Source of the DNA: Microvirga sp. 3-52
GTDB taxonomy: Bacteria > Pseudomonadota > Alphaproteobacteria > Rhizobiales > Beijerinckiaceae
NCBI RefSeq assembly: GCF_018383585.1
Contig: NZ_JAHAMK010000029.1
Location: 1 to 61,175 of the forward strand
DNA length: 61,175 nt
Reading direction: 5' to 3'
A program made the position numbers and the translations under genes. A model generated the notes under the pieces. That model made no database searches and was not told the origin of the DNA. It worked only from the letters and a program-made list of their open reading frames with translations. Positions 56,023-61,175 of this stretch are shown here, piece by piece; the stretch's first letter is position 1; every line of letters starts with the position of its first letter.

Positions 56023-56544
56023 ATGCGTCACCTCACAATGTCGACCGCGCTGGTCGCAGGATGCCTGATCGCTGGAGCGGCCTGGGCGCAGGGATCCTCG
56101 GGCGGCTCCAGCGGAGGGAGCTCAGGCGGTACGGGCGGCGGCTCGTCTTCGTCGGCATCACCCTCCGGAGGTTCAACCGCCTCGCCAAGCAGTGCGACGC
56201 AGCCCAGGGGATCGACCATGCGGCCGCCTGCACAGGGTGCTCAGGGCAGTGCCGATCCTGGAAACAGGGGTAGCCGCGTCGGCGGTACCACAGGAAATAC
56301 AGGGACGGGCAGTCGGGAAACCACCACGGGCCAGATTCCGCCTCCTGGCACGGAAGGCAGTACCGGAGGGACCTCTGCCGGAGCAGGCGGCTCCCAGACA
56401 ACTCCCGCCACTACGGGAACGGTATCCGGAGATGGCCGCCTGCAACCGGGCGAGCGCTCCACCGTCAGCCCCAGCTCGCGGGAGGAGAAACTCCTCGAGG
56501 AGGCCGACAAGAGGGTCAAGCGCGGGATCTGCCAGGGTTGCTGA
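56023..56544 (+). CDS. Secreted Ser/Gly/Thr-rich low-complexity protein
   Basis: The start at ATG 56023 (AGGGAGGAGCCG upstream) gives 173 aa. A signal peptide (MRHLTMSTALVAGCLIAGAA, cleavage near AWAQG) precedes a low-complexity Ser/Gly/Thr region with repeats like GGSSGGSSGGTGGG and TTTGQIPPPGTEGSTGGTSA. A charged end follows, EEKLLEEADKRVKRGICQGC, with a CQGC motif. No domain is recognised; a role at the cell surface or as an envelope linker is possible. It is convergent with the OYE gene (3-bp gap). Confidence 0.7.
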   Translation: MRHLTMSTALVAGCLIAGAAWAQGSSGGSSGGSSGGTGGGSSSSASPSGGSTASPSSATQPRGSTMRPPAQGAQGSADPGNRGSRVGGTTGNTGTGSRETTTGQIPPPGTEGSTGGTSAGAGGSQTTPATTGTVSGDGRLQPGERSTVSPSSREEKLLEEADKRVKRGICQGC

Positions 56545-56547
56545 GGC

Positions 56548-57639
56548 TCAGGCTGCCTCGTCGAGACCTGGGTATTCCGTGTAGCCCTCGGTGCCGCCGC
56601 CATAGAAGGTGGCCCGATCGGGCTCGTTGAGCGGCGCATTGAGGCGGAAACGCTCGACGAGGTCCGGATTGGCGATGAACAGGCGTCCGAATGCCACCAG
56701 ATCGGCGTTCCCGCTGGCAACGGCCTCGGCGGCCATGTCACGGCTATAGCCGTTATTGGCGATGTAGGCTCCGCGGAAGGAGCGGCGCAGGCCCTCGTAG
56801 TCGACATCGACGGCGTTCCGGTCACCCTGGGTGGCGCCTTCGATCATGTGGATGTAGGCGAGCCCCAATCCGTCGAGCTTTTCCACCACGTGGCTGAACA
56901 AGGCCTGAGGGTTCGAATCCTCGGTGTCGTTGACCTTGGCCGGCGACAGGCGGATGCCGACGCGCCCCTTGTCCCAGACCTTGAGCACGGCCTCGGCCGC
57001 TTCGATGGTCAGGCGGGCCCGGTTCTCGATGGATCCGCCATAGGAATCGGTGCGATGGTTGGAGCCGTCCTTCATGAACTGGTCGAGCAGATAGCCGTTG
57101 GCCGCATGGATCTCGACGCCGTCGAAACCCGCCTCCTTGGCGTTGCGGGCGGCATTCTCGTAGTCCCGCAGGATGCCCGGAATCTCCGAGAGATCTAGCG
57201 CACGGGGTTCGGACACCTCGGCGAAGCCCTCCTCAAGGAAGGTCTTCGTCTGGGCGCGAAGAGGCGAGGGGCCAACGGGCGCGCCGCCCCCTGGTTGAAG
57301 GGAGGTGTGGGACACGCGGCCCACATGCCAGAGCTGGATGAGGATCCGCCCGCCGGCCCTGTGAACCGCATCGGTCACCTTGCGCCAATGCGCGACCTGA
57401 GCGGGCGAATAGATGCCTGGCGTCCGCAGATAGCCCTGGCCCTGATGCGAGATCTGAGATCCTTCCGAAATCAGCAGGCCGGCGCTGGCGCGCTGGGCGT
57501 AATAGGTCGCCGTGATGTCGCGGGCCACATCTCCTTCCGCAGCCCGATTCCGGGTGAGGGGAGCCATGACTAAGCGGTTGGGCAGGGTCAGGTCACCCAG
57601 GGTGAACGGCTGGAACAACGCATCGGCATCAACACTCAT
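56548..57639 (-). CDS. Old Yellow Enzyme-family alkene reductase
   Basis: This FMN-dependent ene-reductase (NemA/OYE type) is 363 aa from the ATG opposite 57637-57639 (MSVDADALFQPFTLGDLTLP, with GAGG upstream). TIM-barrel signatures are RLVMAPLTRNRAAEGDVARD, ILIQLWHVGRVSHTSLQPGG and FDGVEIHAANGYLLDQFMKD with the paired His/Asn, then NHRTDSYGGSIENRARLTIE and VAFGRLFIANPDLVERFRLN. It reduces activated C=C bonds, often of nitro- or quinone-like electrophiles. Regulators of the NemR type are not seen. An aldo/keto reductase gene lies 127 bp upstream of it on the same strand. Confidence 0.92.
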   Translation of the reverse strand: MSVDADALFQPFTLGDLTLPNRLVMAPLTRNRAAEGDVARDITATYYAQRASAGLLISEGSQISHQGQGYLRTPGIYSPAQVAHWRKVTDAVHRAGGRILIQLWHVGRVSHTSLQPGGGAPVGPSPLRAQTKTFLEEGFAEVSEPRALDLSEIPGILRDYENAARNAKEAGFDGVEIHAANGYLLDQFMKDGSNHRTDSYGGSIENRARLTIEAAEAVLKVWDKGRVGIRLSPAKVNDTEDSNPQALFSHVVEKLDGLGLAYIHMIEGATQGDRNAVDVDYEGLRRSFRGAYIANNGYSRDMAAEAVASGNADLVAFGRLFIANPDLVERFRLNAPLNEPDRATFYGGGTEGYTEYPGLDEAA

Positions 57640-57766
57640 CGTAAAACCTCGCATGAGCCTGTGGAATTAGTGAAAGCACAGGTCGATACGAGATAAGCGG
57701 CTCGCCACGCGATGCAACGGAGAGCTGCCATGCAAAAATTCGATGCCTCGGGTGGAAAGGGCCTGA

Positions 57767-58720
57767 TCAGGACGGATCGCTGGCTTGGTCCAGTTCCTGA
57801 ATGTCGTCGTTGTCGAGGCGCACCTCCGTCGCCTGCACGAGGTCGCGGATCTGGTCCACGCTCGTCGCGCTGGCGATCGGTGCCGTGATGCCTGGGCGCG
57901 CCATGAGCCACGCCAGCGCAATCGGGGCCGGTGTCGCATTCTTCCGAGCAGCCACTGCGTCCAGCGCCGCCAGAATGCGCCTGCCACGATCATCGAGATA
58001 GGCGGCCATGCGCCCACCGCGCACGCTCTTGCCGAAATCCGCATCCGACCGATACTTGCCCGTCAGGAACCCGCTGGCGAGCCCGTAGTAGGGAATGACG
58101 CCGATCTCTTCCCGGCGGCAGAGCGGCTCGAGGTCGGCCTCGTATTCGGGCCGGTCGGAAAGATTGTATTTCGGCTGCAGGCTCTCGTAGCGTGGCAGGC
58201 CGAGTTCGGCGCTGATCTCCAAGGCCTGCCGCAAACGTTCCGCCGTGAAGTTCGATGCGCCGATGGCCCGCACCTTTCCATCCCGGATGAGCTCTTCATA
58301 AGCGCCGAGCGTTTCCTGCTGCGGTGTGTCGAGATCGTCCCGATGGGACTGATAGAGATCGATGTAGTCGGTCTGGAGGCGCCGAAGAGAGGCCTCGACG
58401 GCCGAGCGGATATAGCTCTTCGACAATCCTTTCTGACCCGGCCCCATTTCCGAGCCGACCTTGGTGGCGATCACGAGCCTGTCGCGATTGCCGCGCGCCT
58501 TCATCCACTTGCCGATGATGGCTTCCGACTCGCCGCCCTGGTGGCCGGGTACCCAGGTGGAATACACATCCGCCGTGTCGATGAAGTTCAGGCCGGCATC
58601 GGTGTAGGCGTCGAGCACCTTGAACGACGTTGCCTCGTCGGCCGTCCAACCGAAGACATTGCCGCCGAGGCACAGGGAAGAAACCATCAAGTCCGAGCGG
58701 CCGAGCCGACGCTTTTCCAT
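57767..58720 (-). CDS. Aldo/keto reductase
   Basis: The 317-aa NADPH-dependent oxidoreductase starts opposite 58718-58720 (MEKRRLGRSDLMVSSLCLGG), because AGGAG lies 7 bp upstream; an ATG 6 bp earlier sits directly on that site. TIM-barrel features are GLNFIDTADVYSTWVPGHQG (catalytic Asp, Tyr), LVIATKVGSEMGPGQKG (Lys), DYIDLYQSHRDD (His) and PYYGLASGFLTGKYRSDADF near the cofactor site. The AKR family is clear, but the substrate is not. It may be co-expressed with the OYE gene as an aldehyde/alkene detoxification pair. Confidence 0.9.
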   Translation of the reverse strand: MEKRRLGRSDLMVSSLCLGGNVFGWTADEATSFKVLDAYTDAGLNFIDTADVYSTWVPGHQGGESEAIIGKWMKARGNRDRLVIATKVGSEMGPGQKGLSKSYIRSAVEASLRRLQTDYIDLYQSHRDDLDTPQQETLGAYEELIRDGKVRAIGASNFTAERLRQALEISAELGLPRYESLQPKYNLSDRPEYEADLEPLCRREEIGVIPYYGLASGFLTGKYRSDADFGKSVRGGRMAAYLDDRGRRILAALDAVAARKNATPAPIALAWLMARPGITAPIASATSVDQIRDLVQATEVRLDNDDIQELDQASDPS

Positions 58721-58832
58721 CTTCATCTCCTTGATCCGCTGCCGATCTGGGGCGGATGACGGCACTTGCAAGATGGCGGGTCAAGATCGCGGCGTCCGAT
58801 CATGAGGGATCGGACGCCGTTTCGCCTCCCGG

Positions 58833-60197
58833 TCAGGCGGCGACGCTCAACGTGATGCCGCGGGCTTCGGCAAACGCGAAAAGCTCGGATTCGCTGCAGA
58901 CGCGATGCCGCTGGTCGATGGTCCAGCCGCCTTCGTCGCGCACCACGATGTAGCCCCGCGCCTGAAGGCGGGACACAACCGCCTGAATGCCCCCCGATTC
59001 GTTCTTCGTCACGCCACGCTCTGCAATGAAACGCTCGATGGCCACCTGTGCGGCCTGTGCGAGATCGATCGCGTCGGCACGGTTTGCCGGCTTGGCCTTC
59101 GCCTTGGCCTGGGCGAGAACGCGTGCAGGATCCCGGCGAACGGATTTCCAGCCGCCACGACCGGAGGTCTGGGCGCCGGCTGTGTCCGGTTCCACGGCCC
59201 GGGTGACGGCGGGAGCCTCGCTGACGACGATTTTCGGTGTGGAAGGAGCAACAGCCAGCGGGGCAGGGCGGGGAGCCGCGACCTGTGAGGCGCCCTGCAA
59301 TGCCGGGAGGATCGCTTTTTTCACGTTCGCCTTGGGTTTGGCCGCAGGCTTCGGAGCTGCAAGCCGAGCCTTGTCCCGAAGCGCCTGCGCCTGGCGTGCC
59401 GCATCCGCCGCCTTCCGCTTGGCCTCTATGTCGGCTTTCCCGGCCTCCACGGCCTGACGTTTTGCTTCCTCTTGGGCTTTCCTTGCCTCTGCGTCGCGAC
59501 GGGCAGCAGCCTCGGCCGAGCGCTTCACCCGAACGACAAGACGCTGGTCGATGCGCGCCTTCTCGGCGATGGCCGCCCTGGCGGCCCGGATCATTCCCGC
59601 CTCTGTGTCGGCGACGAAAGTCTTCAGCCGCTCCACCATGGATGTTTCAAGGGTCTCAATCGCTTGGGCAAGCGCCGCCTCGATGTCGATCGTCGGCTGC
59701 GGGAATTGCTGTACCGGCACGGCAGTTTGGGGAGAAGCCTCGGCTCGCCTCGCCGATGCGCCGCGCTCCGGAACGGATCCTCGAGATGGCTTTTGTCCGG
59801 CGGGGCTTGCCGTTGCGGGCTTTGCCGATGGCGCCTGCACCGCTTTCGGACGAGCCGTTCCTGCGGCGGTGATCTTCGCCAGCTTGGAGAGGTCACGCAC
59901 GCCGATCAGGCCGAGATCCTGCATCTTCCAGCGGATCTGGGTCACGGTTCGTCCAAGCTCGGCGGCAATGCGCTTGTCCGTCATCGGCGGGTCGGCCAAG
60001 ACGAGCTCGCGCAGGCGCGCGACCGTGGCTTCATCCCAGGACTGATGGGGTTGAACAAGGGTTCCGATCAGCCGTGCCCTGGCATAGGTTGCCGGCACAG
60101 GCCTTCCCAATTTCGCGGCCGTGACGGGAACCGGGATCTTGGCTTCCCGGTCGCGGCGCAGAATCTCAAGCTCTTCTTCAGTCCAGACCCTGTTCAT
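58833..60197 (-). CDS. Myb/SANT-like DNA-binding protein with Ala-rich coiled coil
   Basis: The 454-aa product starts opposite 60195-60197 (MNRVWTEEELEILRRDREAK). Two N-terminal Myb/SANT-like helical repeats are visible: WTEEELEILRRDREAKIPVP...TYARARLIG (4-42) and SWDEATVARLRELVLADPPM...QIRWKMQDLGL (53-97). A Pro/Ala/Ser linker leads to a long Ala/Lys/Glu coiled coil (about 180-290, e.g. RRDAEARKAQEEAKRQAVEA). A second basic linker follows, then a C-terminal domain with ERFIAERGVTKNESGGIQAV and VVRDEGGWTIDQRHRVCSES. No family is recognised; DNA binding is inferred. Confidence 0.7.
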   Translation of the reverse strand: MNRVWTEEELEILRRDREAKIPVPVTAAKLGRPVPATYARARLIGTLVQPHQSWDEATVARLRELVLADPPMTDKRIAAELGRTVTQIRWKMQDLGLIGVRDLSKLAKITAAGTARPKAVQAPSAKPATASPAGQKPSRGSVPERGASARRAEASPQTAVPVQQFPQPTIDIEAALAQAIETLETSMVERLKTFVADTEAGMIRAARAAIAEKARIDQRLVVRVKRSAEAAARRDAEARKAQEEAKRQAVEAGKADIEAKRKAADAARQAQALRDKARLAAPKPAAKPKANVKKAILPALQGASQVAAPRPAPLAVAPSTPKIVVSEAPAVTRAVEPDTAGAQTSGRGGWKSVRRDPARVLAQAKAKAKPANRADAIDLAQAAQVAIERFIAERGVTKNESGGIQAVVSRLQARGYIVVRDEGGWTIDQRHRVCSESELFAFAEARGITLSVAA

Positions 60198-60846
60198 TGC
60201 AGGGCTTCTCCTTTTCTCAGCAAGGCTGGGATCCGGCGAACCTGCATCGCGAGAAGAAGAGCGAATGCGGAGGAAAGGAAATTCGCCGGATCGTGCCGGC
60301 GACGGATAACCGTTAGGCCGACACGCAGTGGAAGGGCACCTGACCCGCGGTGCCGGCTCTGGCGAGGCTCGCCACCGGGGACCATGGGGCAGGCCCCGGA
60401 TCGGGGCTCGGCTCAAGATCGCGCATCACGCAGCAGCCTCTCATGAAGCGCATGCTTCGTGATGAGGACCATTGCGGTCGCTTGAAGTCGAGCTGCAGGT
60501 GCATGACGAAGTTTTCAGACCAAAAGTTGGAGCGCGTCGGATCCAAAAGTGGTCTCCACTTTTGGAATCGATCCGATGCTTGATCCGTTGGACAGCGCAT
60601 CGTTCGAAGCGGGGACACGAGTCCGTTTCGAACGATGCGGTGCGAGATGTAGTCGGCTTCCGATCAAATCTCAATGCTCGAGACGTCCGTAACGGAAAGT
60701 TTCCTCGCACGGCCGGAGAGCCTTGCGGAATAACGCTTTCGGCAATCTTTCCGGCGGACATGTAAGAATTGGTTAACCATGAAAGCGCATTCTCGATCCT
60801 GTGAGTCCCTCGGGGATTTCACGCATGCCTGACAGGGGGAAGGCTC
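60198..60846. other. Long intergenic region with family-2 repeat
   Basis: This 649-bp spacer separates the divergent Myb-like gene and the last gene. It contains a GAAGC-GCAT-GCTTC hairpin near 60446-60459 and the family-2 composite palindrome at 60533-60639. Toward the last gene it has a GGTTAACC palindrome at 60771-60778. No convincing coding frame, tRNA or known RNA motif was found; short frames across the repeat lack ribosome binding sites. Confidence 0.5.
60533..60639. repeat. CGATGC composite palindrome (family 2, two units)
   Basis: Unit A (60533-60579) has GGATCCAAAAGTGG and CCACTTTTGG with outer arms GTCGGATC and GATCCGATGC. Unit B (60595-60639) has GCGCATCGTTCGAA and TTCGAACGATGCG, the most perfect arm pair of the family, around a GCGGGGACACGAGTCCG loop. 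Design and order (A then B) match the copy at 48117. Confidence 0.85.
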
Positions 60847-61175
60847 ATGGCCGACAGCACCATTACGCAAACGATCAACGGGAGAATCGAAGCCGTAAAG
60901 AAGGTCGTGAATCTCATCGCTCAGGCGGGCAGGGAAGACGACCTGCATGATCTGCGGGTCCTTCTGATCAACACCATGAGTCTGCTCAAGCGCGATCCGG
61001 GCATCGAGGCTGCCGTGGACGATCTCTATGCATCCGCCGCATCTCTCGTGCGGGATGCATCATCCGGCACGCCTCCCAATGCCAGATCGCTTCGCCTCCT
61101 GCTCTCCGCCTCGGAGCGCTTCTGCACCCGCCTGACTGCTGCCGTGGACCGGATCGTGCCCGAACCCGAAGTTCG
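60847..61175 (+). CDS. Helical conserved hypothetical protein (partial)
   Basis: ATG 60847, preceded by CAGGGGGAAGGCTC, opens a frame that runs off the window end after 109 codons. It begins MADSTITQTINGRIEAVKKV and continues VVNLIAQAGREDDLHDLRVL and RLLLSASERFCTRLTAAVDR. The sequence is amphipathic-helical, without signal, membrane segment or known motif in the visible part. It is divergent from the Myb-like gene. I do not recognise a family; the C-terminal part is missing from the window. Confidence 0.65.
   Translation, partial: MADSTITQTINGRIEAVKKVVNLIAQAGREDDLHDLRVLLINTMSLLKRDPGIEAAVDDLYASAASLVRDASSGTPPNARSLRLLLSASERFCTRLTAAVDRIVPEPEV

Overview
This is a GC-rich chromosomal window from an alphaproteobacterium, almost certainly a member of the Hyphomicrobiales (Rhizobiales); a Microvirga- or Methylobacterium-like relative is plausible, but the genus is inference. 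The clues are the tuf-S10-spc-alpha gene order with adk between secY and rpsM, an ATP12-type F1 assembly chaperone, an ExoR-like Sel1 protein, an HWE histidine kinase, and many intergenic CCGG-rich palindromes of the kind common in this order. I see no transposase, integrase, prophage, CRISPR array or plasmid function: the window is core and lineage-specific chromosome, not a mobile island.

Region 1 (1-14827) is the ribosomal superoperon: the 3' end of tuf, then rpsJ-rplC-rplD-rplW-rplB-rpsS-rplV-rpsC-rplP-rpmC-rpsQ, a 162-bp gap with a good promoter, rplN-rplX-rplE-rpsN-rpsH-rplF-rplR-rpsE-rpmD-rplO-secY-adk, a second promoter-like gap, and rpsM-rpsK-rpoA-rplQ closed by a strong intrinsic terminator. 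The block is complete apart from rpmJ, which is absent here. Its unusual parts are between genes: a rplN leader with two mutually exclusive hairpins, a hairpin before secY, a repeat palindrome between rpsM and rpsK, and a perfect 10-bp hairpin before rpoA.

Region 2 (14900-27230) carries a periplasmic DegP-type protease, a GNAT acetyltransferase, RarA, the CrcB fluoride channel and an RluC-like pseudouridine synthase. A lineage-variable stretch follows (small membrane protein, two more GNATs, a HAD nucleotidase, a second-type FtsH, an HWE kinase and a 41-residue lipoprotein), then a HAD phosphatase and ATP12.

Region 3 (27360-38900) holds propionyl-CoA carboxylase beta (27366) and alpha (35292), separated by 6.4 kb. 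Between them lie an OpgC-like membrane acyltransferase overlapping a secreted SGNH hydrolase, a Cds1-like PLP enzyme, and an MhqA/MhqD-type ring-cleaving dioxygenase plus esterase pair. GGCT-like, acylphosphatase and rhodanese genes follow.

Region 4 (38970-53710) has several membrane and conserved proteins, an RraA-like protein, a GST, isovaleryl-CoA dehydrogenase, a GH25 lysozyme-like lipoprotein, MgtE, tRNA-Leu(GAG), lipB, methylcrotonyl-CoA carboxylase beta, ilvD and exoR. Branched-chain amino acid breakdown (ivd, mccB, pccA, pccB) and synthesis (ilvD) are therefore represented, but in scattered transcription units.

Region 5 (53850-61175) contains xthA, a bacterial ceramidase-like membrane protein overlapping a DHFR-like protein, a Ser/Gly/Thr-rich secreted protein, an Old Yellow Enzyme, an aldo/keto reductase, a large Myb/SANT-like DNA-binding protein of undescribed type, and a gene running off the end.

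No single unmistakable new system stands out. The best leads are the two intergenic palindrome families (one copy sits inside the alpha ribosomal operon), the Myb-like protein at 58833-60197, the OpgC/SGNH overlap, the FtsH paralogue with an altered pore loop, and the ceramidase/DHFR-like overlap. No similarity search or structure prediction was run; all family names come from motifs read by eye.
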